From an uncultured Clostridium sp. (GTDB lineage Bacteria; Bacillota; Clostridia; Clostridiales; Clostridiaceae): a stretch of DNA of 64,000 nt. Made by a program: the position numbers and the translations under genes. Position 1 is the first letter of the stretch, and every line of letters begins with the position of its first letter. The notes under the pieces were generated by a model. It did not search any database and was not told where the DNA came from. It was given only the letters and a program-made list of their open reading frames with translations. Shown here piece by piece: positions 1-9,005 of the stretch. Location: NCBI RefSeq assembly GCF_947072515.1, contig NZ_CAMTIG010000005.1:52060-116059 (forward strand), in the 5' to 3' direction.

Positions 1-1710
1 TAATTGATTATAAGAATCTATATTTCTCGCACCTGAGTCTGCAAATAATTTATATCTTCTTGTCATTTCATTAACAGCCCAGTTTAATGCAGCTGCTGCT
101 TTTTTAGGCTCAGTTACTACTGGTATTAAAAGATGTGGTATTCCATTATACACACTTAACTCAACTACCTTCGGATCTACCATTAATAGTTTAACCTCAT
201 CTGGAGAATACTTATACAACAAACTAACTATTAATGTATTTATACATACACTTTTTCCTGAACCTGTTGCTCCTGCTATAAGAGTATGAGGCATTTTACT
301 TAAATCCCCTACCACACATTCTCCACCTATATCTTTACCTAATGCTATAGCAAGTTTTTTATCTGTTTTAGTAAAATCTTCACTTTCTAATACTTCTCTT
401 AAGAATACTGGAGTTTGTGTTTTATTTGGTACTTCTATTCCTATAGCTGACTTTCCTGGTATAGGCGCTTCTATTCTCACTCCTGATGCTGCTAATCCTA
501 AAGCTATATCATCAGCTAAATTTACAATTTTACTTACCTTTACTCCTGGACTTGGCTGAAGTTCAAATCGTGTTACTGAAGGTCCTTTAGTTACTTGATT
601 CACTTCTGCTTCAACTCCAAAACTCATAAGAGTGCTTGTTAATTTATTTGCACTTTTTATAAGATCTTGTCTATCACTACCATTCAATTCAGTATCTTTA
701 TTTATTTTTAACAAGTCTAATGATGGTCTTATATATTCTTTCTCATCTTTAGTTTTCTTATTTTCTAATAAACTATTTTCAATGGCATTATGAATTTCTT
801 CTTTTTCATCTCCATTTACATCTTTTCCCTTGCTTTTCTCAATCATAGGTTCATGAATTCTAGGTACAGCTTTTCTTTTTGGTTCAACAGCTTCTTTTTC
901 TTTTGGTTTCTTTTGCTCTTCTTTTTTCTTTTCTTCAAATTCTTCATAATCATCTGGTTCTTCATTATGCAAACTAGAGTTTTGCATAAATTTTAATGTT
1001 TTTAATTTAGAATCATCAGTTTTAATTCTTTTGTTCTCTACTTCACCTTCATTAACAACATCAATAAATCCATGTTCTTCTGCAAATTTATCTTCTCTTA
1101 ATTTATTTAGTGATTTGCTTTTTTCTTTTACTTTTATACCTAAATCATAAAGTGTAATATCAAAAACTAAAATGCTTCCTATCAAAACAAATGCAAAATA
1201 AATTATGTATGAGCCTATTGCACCTAATAGCTTGTACATCGGATATGACACTATATATCCTAATATACCACCATTTATTGCTCCTTTATTTGTAGCTACT
1301 TCATTAAATCCACTAGTAAAAGTAACCTCTTTTAAATCATGTATATATATAGTTGAACTTATTAAAATAAATAATATTAAATATATTGTAATCCCAATAA
1401 AATTTTTATTTATTTTTATTCTTCCTTTTCCTCTTATATATTCATATCCAAGGTATAAAATATATACAGGAATTGCATATCCACCTATACCTACTAAAAA
1501 TTGAACTATACTTTGTGAAAATTTAGAAAGACTTCCTATTAAATTTGTATATATAGCCAATGATAATATTAAACCTATTGCTATAATTATAATTCCTTTT
1601 ATATCCCCACTCTTATTAGAGGTATTTTTTACTTTTTCAGAACTTTTTTTAGGACTTTTTTTAGTGTTTGTGCTTGTACGTCCCTTTGTATTCACTCTCT
1701 TTTTGCTCAC
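1..1710 (-). CDS. ftsK: DNA translocase FtsK/SpoIIIE (partial, C-terminus beyond left edge)
   Basis: Membrane-anchored ATP-driven DNA pump that clears chromosome ends from the division or sporulation septum. 570 codons are visible. The start is a GTG at 1708-1710 preceded by GGGGTGATTAA. The N-terminus is Lys/Ser/Thr-rich, followed from about residue 40 by several hydrophobic membrane segments and then a long charged linker. The motor domain begins before the edge, with a Walker A motif (GATGSGKS) near residues 475-485 and the family motif PKKAAAALNWAV further on. Walker B and the gamma DNA-reading domain lie off the window. It follows tepA as in Bacillus, separated by a hairpin. Choice between FtsK and SpoIIIE naming is arbitrary here; the family assignment is firm. 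Confidence 0.95.
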   Translation of the reverse strand, partial: MSKKRVNTKGRTSTNTKKSPKKSSEKVKNTSNKSGDIKGIIIIAIGLILSLAIYTNLIGSLSKFSQSIVQFLVGIGGYAIPVYILYLGYEYIRGKGRIKINKNFIGITIYLILFILISSTIYIHDLKEVTFTSGFNEVATNKGAINGGILGYIVSYPMYKLLGAIGSYIIYFAFVLIGSILVFDITLYDLGIKVKEKSKSLNKLREDKFAEEHGFIDVVNEGEVENKRIKTDDSKLKTLKFMQNSSLHNEEPDDYEEFEEKKKEEQKKPKEKEAVEPKRKAVPRIHEPMIEKSKGKDVNGDEKEEIHNAIENSLLENKKTKDEKEYIRPSLDLLKINKDTELNGSDRQDLIKSANKLTSTLMSFGVEAEVNQVTKGPSVTRFELQPSPGVKVSKIVNLADDIALGLAASGVRIEAPIPGKSAIGIEVPNKTQTPVFLREVLESEDFTKTDKKLAIALGKDIGGECVVGDLSKMPHTLIAGATGSGKSVCINTLIVSLLYKYSPDEVKLLMVDPKVVELSVYNGIPHLLIPVVTEPKKAAAALNWAVNEMTRRYKLFADSGARNIDSYNQL

Positions 1711-1763
1711 TTAATCACCCCACTATCATTAAATTCTACAAATTATATAAAACTCCTTTTAAA

Positions 1764-1801
1764 AACAAGAATAAAATCAGCCATATTCAATATAGCTGAC
1801 C
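1764..1801 (-). terminator. Probable terminator after tepA
   Basis: On the minus strand TCAGCTATATT pairs with AATATGGCTGA across a single-base centre (11 pairs with one G-U), followed by TTTTATTCTTG and TTTTT. It separates tepA from ftsK. The interrupted T-run suggests partial read-through. Confidence 0.55.
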
Positions 1802-1807
1802 TTTAAG

Positions 1808-2512
1808 TTATTTTTCATCTATAAGGTTATTTAATTTCTCTATAGCATCTTTTAATCCACCAACTCCATCTATAAGTCCACATTCAACAGCCTGTTCTCC
1901 AATTAAAATAGTCCCCATATCATTTAATAAATCACCTGTTTGTCTTAGCAATTCATCTAGTTTTTTAGGTTTTATTTTAGATGTTCTTACTATAAATCCA
2001 TTTATTCTCTCTTGCATCCTTCTAAAATATTCAAATGTTTGAGATACACCTATTATAAATCCATTCATTCTTATAGGATGAACTATCATTGTTGCCGATG
2101 GCGTTATAAATGAATATGTTGAACATGTTGCTAAAGGTACCCCTATAGAGTGACCTCCACCTATAACTATTGAAACTGTTGGTTTAGATATAGAATTTAT
2201 CATTTCCGCTATTCCAAGACCTGCTTCCACATCTCCACCTACTGTATTTATTACAATTAAAACACCTTCAACATTTTCATTTTGTTCTATATCTATTATT
2301 TGTGGAATAATATGCTCATATTTCGTCGCCTTTGTTTGAGCTGGTGCAACTACATGCCCCTCTATTTGTCCTATTATAGATAAAATTCTTATCCTTTCAT
2401 TTGGTTCTACTGCTCCAGTATTCCCAAGTTCTTTAATGGATTCAATTTTTTCATTTTCTATTTTATCCTCTTCAATTATCTCTGAAGTTTTCGATTCTGT
2501 CTTTTTTTTCAT
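1808..2512 (-). CDS. tepA: ClpP-like serine protease, TepA/YmfB family
   Basis: Predicted cytoplasmic ClpP-fold serine peptidase, 234 aa. In B. subtilis the homologue TepA has been linked to presecretory protein handling and spore protein degradation. Visible catalytic features are the NTVGGDV oxyanion segment (residues 89-95), the nucleophile Ser122 in GGGHSIG, and His145 in IVHP; the third residue is probably an Asp near 194-198. The first 40 residues are a Lys/Glu-rich extension. The start is ATG with GGGAGG at 2520-2525, and that SD lies inside a hairpin (see findings). The order dapG-tepA-ftsK matches the Bacillus arrangement. Confidence 0.85.
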   Translation of the reverse strand: MKKKTESKTSEIIEEDKIENEKIESIKELGNTGAVEPNERIRILSIIGQIEGHVVAPAQTKATKYEHIIPQIIDIEQNENVEGVLIVINTVGGDVEAGLGIAEMINSISKPTVSIVIGGGHSIGVPLATCSTYSFITPSATMIVHPIRMNGFIIGVSQTFEYFRRMQERINGFIVRTSKIKPKKLDELLRQTGDLLNDMGTILIGEQAVECGLIDGVGGLKDAIEKLNNLIDEK

Positions 2513-2520
2513 AAAAACAC

Positions 2521-2549
2521 CTCCCGTACAAATTTATTTTGCACGAGAG
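2521..2549 (-). promoter_or_regulatory. Hairpin overlapping the tepA ribosome binding site
   Basis: In the transcript CTCTCGTGCA pairs with TGTACGGGAG (10 pairs, two G-U) around a 9-base loop. The 3' arm contains five of the six bases of the tepA SD (GGGAGG). It may limit tepA translation; no ligand or protein is implied by the sequence. Confidence 0.5.
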
Positions 2550-2570
2550 TTATTTTTTTATTCATTTTTA

Positions 2571-3767
2571 TTATAGTTCAAATATTTTATGTAGAGCATT
2601 TATTGCTTTTTCTACATTTTTTGTATGAATAAGACACCAAATAGTCATATGTGAATCTGCTGTTTGAAGAACTTCAATATTATTTTCAGTTAACCCTTGA
2701 ACTATTTTAGCTATTACTCCAGGAATTCCTGTCATTCTACTTCCAACAATAGCAAGTTGACTACAGTTTTCTACTAATTCATATTTTAAATCTAATGTTT
2801 GTAATACTTTTTCTAATTTTTCTTTTCTATCTCCACCTATAGTGAAAACTTGTCTTTCTGGAAAAATATTTATTAAATCTAAACTTATATTATTAGCTGC
2901 TAAAAATCCCAATACATTTCTATAATTATTATTATTTTTATTTTCCTCAAACTGAATTTTTACTTGTATTCTATTATTTTGATGAGTGATTCCTGTAATA
3001 ATCTTAGGATGCTTAATATCCCCATTATTATTTATAAGTGTTCCTTCACACTCACTCATAGTATTTTTAATTAAAAGTGGAACATTCCCTTTCATTGCTA
3101 CTTCTATTGCTCTTGGATGAATAACTTTTGCTCCATGATCTGCAAGTTGAAATACTTCGTTATAACTTATTACATTTATAAGGGAGGCATCTTCAACTAT
3201 TCTAGGATCCGCCGTCATTATTCCATCTACATCAGTGTAAATTTCTATTCTTTCAGCTTCTAATGCAACCCCTAATATTGCTCCACTAGTATCACTTCCA
3301 CCTCTACCTAATGTCGTAAAGTAACCATCCTCTGTCATTCCTTGAAATCCTGTAACTACTGGAACTTTACCTTTTTCTAAAATTCTCTTAATTCTCGCTG
3401 TATCTACTTTTATATGTTCAGCTTCAGAAAATTCATTATTTGTCTGAATGCCAGCTTGACCACCTGTTAATGCCACTGCATCTATTCCTGCATTAAATAA
3501 TTCATTACTCATGACAACTGAACTTATAAACTCACCACAACATGTTAAAAGATCTGTAGATTGCTTATTATATGTTTTAAATTTATCATCAAGTAAAGAT
3601 AGTAATGTATCCGTAGCATAAGGCTCTCCTTTTCTTCCCATAGCTGATACTACAACAACTGGTGCAAAACCATTTTCAATAGCCTTTTTTACTTTTTCTA
3701 TTACTTTTTCTCTTCTATCTTTTGTTGATACAGAAGTTCCTCCAAACTTTTGAACTACTATTTTCAC
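2571..3767 (-). CDS. dapG: Aspartate kinase (DapG-type, tandem ACT domains)
   Basis: Phosphorylates aspartate, the first step towards lysine, diaminopimelate, threonine and methionine. 398 aa: an N-terminal amino acid kinase domain opening with KFGGTS (residues 7-12) and the later conserved GRGGSDTSG, then two ACT regulatory domains from about residue 265, which fits allosteric control by an end product. The start is GTG, seven bases after GGAGG; an ATG overlapping it is out of frame. In B. subtilis dapG lies in a dipicolinate/DAP operon, whereas here spoVFA, spoVFB, asd and dapA are absent from the neighbourhood. Confidence 0.93.
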   Translation of the reverse strand: MKIVVQKFGGTSVSTKDRREKVIEKVKKAIENGFAPVVVVSAMGRKGEPYATDTLLSLLDDKFKTYNKQSTDLLTCCGEFISSVVMSNELFNAGIDAVALTGGQAGIQTNNEFSEAEHIKVDTARIKRILEKGKVPVVTGFQGMTEDGYFTTLGRGGSDTSGAILGVALEAERIEIYTDVDGIMTADPRIVEDASLINVISYNEVFQLADHGAKVIHPRAIEVAMKGNVPLLIKNTMSECEGTLINNNGDIKHPKIITGITHQNNRIQVKIQFEENKNNNNYRNVLGFLAANNISLDLINIFPERQVFTIGGDRKEKLEKVLQTLDLKYELVENCSQLAIVGSRMTGIPGVIAKIVQGLTENNIEVLQTADSHMTIWCLIHTKNVEKAINALHKIFEL

Positions 3768-3786
3768 ATTAATTCCTCCTTAAAAA

Positions 3787-4077
3787 TCATACCTTTGCTC
3801 TTCTTATACTTTTTTCATCCGCATCTAGTATTATTGTTTTTGCGCCAACTTTCTGTACACATGACCAATCAATTTCTAAAATTTCTCTTGAACCTCCAAA
3901 AAGATTAAACTTTGAAGATGTTGCATCTATTAAAAGATATTTTATCTTTCCCTCTTCATCAATAACTAAATCATTATTTTGAAGATAATCATATTTCTCG
4001 CCATCATTTATATTTATAAGCTCATACCTTTCTAATTCACTAAGATATTTTATATTTTTTTCTCCATGTATATACAT
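3787..4077 (-). CDS. ymxH: YlmC/YmxH family sporulation-associated PRC-barrel protein
   Basis: Small cytoplasmic protein of 96 aa with the pattern of the YlmC/YmxH PRC-barrel family: an N-terminal LSELERYELININDG strand region and a C-terminal ILEIDWSCVQKVGAKTIIL segment. Its biochemical role is unknown; family members are often annotated as sporulation proteins. It lies between mlpA and dapG as in Bacillus. The start ATG follows GGGAGG, and a 14-base AT-only palindrome sits just upstream. Confidence 0.75.
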   Translation of the reverse strand: MYIHGEKNIKYLSELERYELININDGEKYDYLQNNDLVIDEEGKIKYLLIDATSSKFNLFGGSREILEIDWSCVQKVGAKTIILDADEKSIRRAKV

Positions 4078-4093
4078 AAGATATACCTCCCTC

Positions 4094-4128
4094 TAATTAA
4101 TAAATATTATATATATATTTATTAATTA
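4094..4128. repeat. AT-only perfect inverted repeat upstream of ymxH
   Basis: Two 14-base arms (TAATTAATAAATAT at 4094-4107 and its exact complement at 4115-4128) flank a TATATAT loop, three bases before the ymxH SD region. It could be an operator, a weak hairpin, or chance in very AT-rich DNA. Confidence 0.5.
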
Positions 4129-4189
4129 TTTCGGAAGTATATTACAACTTATTATATATCATCTTCTATTTTTTTTCTATAAATAGACT

Positions 4190-5458
4190 TTAAAAATTCT
4201 TCTTAAATATAATTGAATTTAAGTCTTCAATATTTACTTTTTGACCAACATAAACAGTATTTACTGCTCCACTTCTAAAACACTCTTTAATAACAAAATT
4301 TACGTCTTCCATAGTGATCTCATCTATTTTTTCAAGAACTTCTTCTTCTGTTCTTATTTTCCCTCTAAATAATAATGATTTACCATTTGCAAACATTTTT
4401 GAACTTGTGCTTTCTTGCCCTAAAATAAATGTTCCTTTTATTTTTTCTTTATTTATCTTCAATGCTTCTTCTGTTATTCCATTTTGAACAAAATTCTCTA
4501 CCGCTTCATTTATAACTTCTAATGCTTTAGTTGCAGAATTTTTATTCAATCCTAAATATACATTCATTCCACCACATTCTTTATATGAGTCCATATAAGA
4601 GTAAATAGAATAACATAAGCCTAGTTCTTCACGAACCTTTTGGAATAGTATTGATGAAGCTCCTCCACCTAATATATTATTTACTAATACTAATGCATAT
4701 GATTTAGGATGATTATATTTTAATCCTCTATATGATATGTTTATATGAAGTTGTTCTATTTCTTTTTCTATAAAACCTGTTCCACTAGAAACTTCTACTT
4801 CTTCATAAACATGATTATATTCTTTTTTATTTTTCCATGTTGAAAAATATTTTCTCACTAAACTTTCTATTTCTTCATAATCAACTTTTCCACAAATTGA
4901 TATAACAGAATTTTTAGGTGCATATTTTTCTTCAATATATTCTATAATATCTTCTCTAGTAAAACTTCTTACTTTTTCTTCTGTTCCTAAAATTGGATAT
5001 GATAATTCTGAATCTTTATATGATATAGTTGCATGTAAATCTTCTAAAACTTCTTCTGGTGAATCAGTACTCATGTTTATTTCTTCAACTACTACACCTT
5101 TTTCTTTCTCAATTTCATCTTTATCAAATTTAGAATTTAGAATTATATCTGATAATACATCTAAGCCTTTTTCTATATGGCTTCCTAATACTTTGACAAA
5201 ATAACAAGTAGACTCTTTTCCTGTAAAAGCATTTATTTGCCCACCAATATTTTCAATTTCACTAGTTATTTTATTAAATGTTCTAGTTTCTGTTCCTTTA
5301 AAAAACATATGTTCAATAAAATGTGATATTCCATTTAATCTAGGTTCTTCATTTCTTGACCCATTTTTTATCATTACTCCTACACTTACAGAATTCACGC
5401 CATCTATTTTTTCCATTACTATTTTTAGACCATTTTCTAACTCTATAATTTTATGCAT
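4190..5458 (-). CDS. mlpA: M16 family zinc metallopeptidase (MlpA/YmxG)
   Basis: Insulinase/mitochondrial-processing-peptidase family protease, 422 aa. The inverted zinc motif HFIEH is at residues 46-50, with the third ligand Glu126 in EEINMSTDSPEE, exactly 76 residues after the second His as usual for the family. The C-terminal half is the non-catalytic M16 repeat (GGGASSILFQKVREELGL region). It is preceded by pnp and its terminator and followed by ymxH. The substrate is not known. The start ATG follows AAGGAGAGAATT. Confidence 0.9.
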   Translation of the reverse strand: MHKIIELENGLKIVMEKIDGVNSVSVGVMIKNGSRNEEPRLNGISHFIEHMFFKGTETRTFNKITSEIENIGGQINAFTGKESTCYFVKVLGSHIEKGLDVLSDIILNSKFDKDEIEKEKGVVVEEINMSTDSPEEVLEDLHATISYKDSELSYPILGTEEKVRSFTREDIIEYIEEKYAPKNSVISICGKVDYEEIESLVRKYFSTWKNKKEYNHVYEEVEVSSGTGFIEKEIEQLHINISYRGLKYNHPKSYALVLVNNILGGGASSILFQKVREELGLCYSIYSYMDSYKECGGMNVYLGLNKNSATKALEVINEAVENFVQNGITEEALKINKEKIKGTFILGQESTSSKMFANGKSLLFRGKIRTEEEVLEKIDEITMEDVNFVIKECFRSGAVNTVYVGQKVNIEDLNSIIFKKNF

Positions 5459-5488
5459 AATTCTCTCCTTTTCTTTTTCTTTATGTAT

Positions 5489-5512
5489 AAAAAAAAGGCA
5501 AATAAATTGCCC
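5489..5512 (-). terminator. Intrinsic terminator after pnp
   Basis: On the minus strand GGCAA pairs with TTGCC over a five-base loop, extended by flanking A/T pairing and followed by eight T. It ends the rpsO-pnp transcript before mlpA. Confidence 0.75.
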
Positions 5513-5524
5513 TTTTCAAACTTG

Positions 5525-7624
5525 CTATTTAGTTTCTTCAACATCTGGTAGTGCATCTTTTCTTGAAAGGTTCACTCTTCCTTGCCCATCAATTTCAGTT
5601 ACTTTAACTAAAATCTCATCTCCTACAGAAACAACATCTTCAACTTTATTTACTCTTTCTTTTGCAAGCTTAGATATGTGTACTAACCCTTCTTTTCCAG
5701 GTAGTATTTCAACAAATGCTCCAAAAGTAGTTATCTTAGTAACTTTTCCTAAGTAAACTTCTCCAACTTCTGCCTCTTTAGTTATTCCTTCAATTATCTT
5801 AATAGCTTCATTAACTCCATCATGATTAACTGATGATACAAATACTGTTCCATCTTCTTCTATGTCGATTTTAACACCAGTATCTTCAATTATCTTATTA
5901 ATTACTTTTCCTCCAGCTCCGATAACATCTCTTATCTTATCTGGATTTATTTTAATTATTGATGTCTTTGGTGCATAAGTTGAAACATCTTCTCTAGGTG
6001 CTTCTATACACTCATTTATTTTATCTAGAATTACCATTCTAGCTTTTCTTGCATTAATTATTGCTGTTTTAACTACATAATTACTTAATCCTTGTAGTTT
6101 TGTATCAACTTGAATTGAAGTTATTCCTTTTTCTGTACCTGCAACTTTAAAGTCCATGTCTCCAAAGAAATCTTCTATTCCTTGAATATCAGTTAATACT
6201 TCTTCTTCAGTTAAATCTTCTGAAGTTATAAGTCCCATAGCGATACCAGCAGCTGGTCTCTTTAATGGTACACCTGCATCTAATAATGCTAATGTAGATC
6301 CACAAACTGAAGCTTGTGAAGTTGATCCATTTGAACTTAATACTTCTGATACTAATCTAATTGAATATGGGAATTCATCCATTGAAGGGATTAAAGGTTC
6401 TAAAGCTCTTTCTGCTAAAGCTCCATGTCCTATTTCTCTTCTTCCTGGTCCTCTAAGTGGTCTTACTTCTCCTACGCTGTATGCTGGGAAGTTATAGTGA
6501 TGCATATATCTTTTTGATTGTGCTTCAGCTATACCATCTAAAGTTTGAACTTCACTAACTGATCCTAATGTAGCAACAGTCATAACCTGAGTTAATCCTC
6601 TTGTAAATAATCCTGTTCCATGTGTTCTTGGTAATATACCAACTTCACAAGCAAGAGGTCTTATTTGATCAAAAGTTCTTCCATCTGGTCTTCTCTTATC
6701 ATCTAAAAGCATATGTCTTACGACTTTTTTCTGCATAGTATAAAGAATTTCTTTTATGTCTCCTTCTTTACCTTCATGCTTTTCTGCAAATTCAGCATAA
6801 ACTTTCTCATTTACAGCTGATATTGCTTCATTTCTCTTATCTTTATCTATTATATACATAGCTTCTTTAACCATATCGCTTGCAAAAGCTTTAACATCTT
6901 TTTCAACTTCTGGATCTACTGTATATAATTTTGGAGTTATTTTAGTTTTACCAAATTGAGCTTGAGCTTCTTTTTGGAATTTTATTATATCTTGACATGC
7001 ATCAAATCCAAATTCAATAGCTTTAATCATCGTATCTTCATCGATTTCATTTCCGCCTGCTTCTATCATCATTACTTTTTCTTCTGTTGCGCAAACAGTA
7101 AGATCTAAATCAGTAACTTTTCTTTCTTCTGATGTTGGATTTAATACAAACTTTCCATCTATAAGTCCTACTTGAACTCCTGCAACTGGAATTGTATAAG
7201 AAATACTTGATAATAATAATGACAGTGATGCAGCATTTATTGCTAAAATCTCTGGTAAATTATCATTTTCTACTGAAACTACTGTACAAACTACTTGAAC
7301 ATCATTTCTACATCCCTTTGGGAATAATGGTCTTATAGTTCTATCTACAGCTCTTCCATGAAGAATTGCTTGATCAGTAGGTCTCCCTTCTCTTTTTACA
7401 AATCCTCCTGGAATTTTACCAACAGAATATAATCTTTCTTCATATTCAACACTTAGTGGAAAAAAGTCTATTCCTTGTCTTGGTTCTTCTGAGGCATTAA
7501 CGTTTGTTAGTATAACAGTATCTCCATAGCTTATAAAAGTTGCAGCATTTGATAGCATACCAAAACCACCAAATTGAACCTTCATCTCTCTTCCAGCTAT
7601 AACTGTTTTTAATTCATTCCTCAT
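5525..7624 (-). CDS. pnp: Polyribonucleotide nucleotidyltransferase (PNPase)
   Basis: Phosphorolytic 3'-5' exoribonuclease of the degradosome. About 699 aa from the ATG at 7622-7624, which has GGGAGG six bases upstream; an in-frame ATG at 7663 would add 13 residues, but then the SD would lie inside the coding sequence, so I prefer the inner start. Two RNase PH cores are seen (early [14 protein letters not shown]; second core [15 protein letters not shown]), joined by a helical domain. A KH domain ([14 protein letters not shown]) and a C-terminal S1 domain ([18 protein letters not shown]) follow. Downstream of rpsO, as in most bacteria. Confidence 0.97.
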   Translation of the reverse strand: MRNELKTVIAGREMKVQFGGFGMLSNAATFISYGDTVILTNVNASEEPRQGIDFFPLSVEYEERLYSVGKIPGGFVKREGRPTDQAILHGRAVDRTIRPLFPKGCRNDVQVVCTVVSVENDNLPEILAINAASLSLLLSSISYTIPVAGVQVGLIDGKFVLNPTSEERKVTDLDLTVCATEEKVMMIEAGGNEIDEDTMIKAIEFGFDACQDIIKFQKEAQAQFGKTKITPKLYTVDPEVEKDVKAFASDMVKEAMYIIDKDKRNEAISAVNEKVYAEFAEKHEGKEGDIKEILYTMQKKVVRHMLLDDKRRPDGRTFDQIRPLACEVGILPRTHGTGLFTRGLTQVMTVATLGSVSEVQTLDGIAEAQSKRYMHHYNFPAYSVGEVRPLRGPGRREIGHGALAERALEPLIPSMDEFPYSIRLVSEVLSSNGSTSQASVCGSTLALLDAGVPLKRPAAGIAMGLITSEDLTEEEVLTDIQGIEDFFGDMDFKVAGTEKGITSIQVDTKLQGLSNYVVKTAIINARKARMVILDKINECIEAPREDVSTYAPKTSIIKINPDKIRDVIGAGGKVINKIIEDTGVKIDIEEDGTVFVSSVNHDGVNEAIKIIEGITKEAEVGEVYLGKVTKITTFGAFVEILPGKEGLVHISKLAKERVNKVEDVVSVGDEILVKVTEIDGQGRVNLSRKDALPDVEETK

Positions 7625-7670
7625 AAAGGACCTCCCTTCGCCTTTAATTACAAATTTTGCCAATTTCTTT

Positions 7671-7699
7671 AAAATAATAGAGCGGTTTTACCCGCTCTA
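7671..7699 (-). terminator. rpsO-pnp intergenic hairpin / partial terminator
   Basis: TAGAGCGG pairs with CCGCTCTA (8 perfect pairs, six-base loop) immediately after rpsO, followed on the minus strand by ATTATTTT. It may be a leaky terminator or a processing hairpin, as found between rpsO and pnp in other bacteria. Confidence 0.65.
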
Positions 7700-7705
7700 A
7701 GATAA

Positions 7706-7969
7706 TTATCTTCTTAAACCTAATTTTTTAACAACAGCTCTATATCTTTCGATATCTTGCTTAGCAACATAGTTTAAAAGACCTCTTCTTTGTCCAACCA
7801 TCATTAAAAGACCTCTTCTTGAGTGGTGATCTTTTTTGTGAACTTTTAAGTGTCCTGTTAATTCATTAATTCTTTCAGTTAATAATGCTATTTGAACCTC
7901 AGCTGATCCTGTGTCCTTTTCATTTTTACCGAATTCGTTGATTATTTCTAATTTTCTTGCCTTATCCAT
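7706..7969 (-). CDS. rpsO: Small ribosomal subunit protein uS15
   Basis: Primary 16S rRNA-binding protein of the 30S platform, 87 aa, ending VVKKLGLRR. The conserved segment [20 protein letters not shown] and the RRGLL motif are present. The start chosen is the ATG at 7967-7969, eight bases after GGAGGTG; an in-frame ATG 21 codons upstream gives a non-family extension and is probably part of the leader. A consensus promoter and a foldable leader precede it. Confidence 0.96.
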   Translation of the reverse strand: MDKARKLEIINEFGKNEKDTGSAEVQIALLTERINELTGHLKVHKKDHHSRRGLLMMVGQRRGLLNYVAKQDIERYRAVVKKLGLRR

Positions 7970-8046
7970 GTGTTCTACACCTCCGTATATTATCCCCTTA
8001 GCTCCAAGTAAAAAGATGGCACCTTTTAACATAGAACTAGGTTTAC
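7970..8046 (-). promoter_or_regulatory. Structured rpsO leader (candidate S15 autoregulatory element)
   Basis: The predicted 5' UTR can fold. CCTAGTTC (8034-8041) pairs with GAGCTAAGG (7996-8004) with one bulged A and one G-U, enclosing an inner AAAAG/CTTTT stem. The 3' arm ends shortly before the SD. S15 is known to regulate its own mRNA in several bacteria through different leader folds; whether this is one is inference. Confidence 0.4.
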
Positions 8047-8052
8047 CGTCTA

Positions 8053-8081
8053 ATTATAACAAAAATAATTTTGTTTGTAAA
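8053..8081 (-). promoter_or_regulatory. SigA-type promoter of rpsO-pnp
   Basis: TTTACA (-35) and a perfect TATAAT (-10) with a 17-base spacer, read on the minus strand; transcription would begin near 8046. Confidence 0.8.
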
Positions 8082-8087
8082 TATAAT

Positions 8088-8990
8088 TTATTTTTTCGAA
8101 TAAAATCCTCTTTTTTCCGCTATTTCTTTATCTAGTTTTAATCTTTCCATTAATTCCTCTAAAGAATTAAACTTCTTTTCTCCTCTAATTCTATCCAAAA
8201 ATAATATTTTTAAACTTTCGCCATATATATCCTTGTTAAAATCTAATATATTTGTCTCTATAGTTAGTTCTGTTCCATTTACAGTTGGATTATTTCCTAT
8301 GTTTGTAATCCCTTTGAAAATTTCTCCATTATAAATTACATTAGTATAATAGACACCTTTTTTCGGAATTACAAATTTAGAATCTGTTTCTAAGTTCGCA
8401 GTTGGAAACCCAATAGTTCTACCAAGTCTCTTTCCACCAACCACTATTCCTTCTAAGTCATAAGGTCTCTTTAACATACAATTAGCTAATTGTATCTCTC
8501 CATCTATAAGTAAATTTCTAATGCGAGTACTACTTACAATCTCATCATCATACATAAAAGGTTCTATAACTTTAACTTTAAAACTATATTTTTCTCCAAG
8601 TTCTTTTAAAAGTTCTATATCGCCTTTATTTTTAAAACCAAATCTGTAATTAAATCCAACAACTAATCCTAATACTTTATATTCATTTAATAACTTTTTT
8701 ATAAAATCCTCTGGTGAGAGCTTCATTAAATCCTCATCAAATGTTTCTAATACTACTTTATTAATTCCTAGTTCTTTTAAAACTTCTTTTTTTTCTCTAT
8801 TTCCCATAAGATACTTAAAAGTACTCTTTTTTTGTATTACTTCTCTTGGATGATTTGAAAAAGTAAATACCATACTTTTAGAATTATCTTTTTTTGCTAA
8901 ATCTTTAACACATTCTATTAATTCTAAGTGCCCTCTATGCAGTCCATCAAAACTCCCTAGCGCAATATAATATCCATCTCTTTTTTCCAT
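8088..8990 (-). CDS. ribF: Bifunctional riboflavin kinase / FAD synthetase
   Basis: Makes FMN from riboflavin and then FAD. 300 aa: an N-terminal adenylyltransferase domain with the HxGH-type motif in GSFDGLHRGH (residues 12-21) and SSTRIRNLL near residue 152; and a C-terminal riboflavin kinase domain starting around residue 180 with GRTIGFPTANL. Follows truB closely; the SD is weak (AGGT). Typical family length, nothing odd. Confidence 0.95.
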   Translation of the reverse strand: MEKRDGYYIALGSFDGLHRGHLELIECVKDLAKKDNSKSMVFTFSNHPREVIQKKSTFKYLMGNREKKEVLKELGINKVVLETFDEDLMKLSPEDFIKKLLNEYKVLGLVVGFNYRFGFKNKGDIELLKELGEKYSFKVKVIEPFMYDDEIVSSTRIRNLLIDGEIQLANCMLKRPYDLEGIVVGGKRLGRTIGFPTANLETDSKFVIPKKGVYYTNVIYNGEIFKGITNIGNNPTVNGTELTIETNILDFNKDIYGESLKILFLDRIRGEKKFNSLEELMERLKLDKEIAEKRGFYSKK

Positions 8991-9005
8991 TTGACTACCT
9001 AAAGT

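Noticed and set aside
7625..7663. Longer N-terminus for PNPase
   Set aside because: The extra 13 codons contain the strong SD of the inner ATG and are not conserved in the family.
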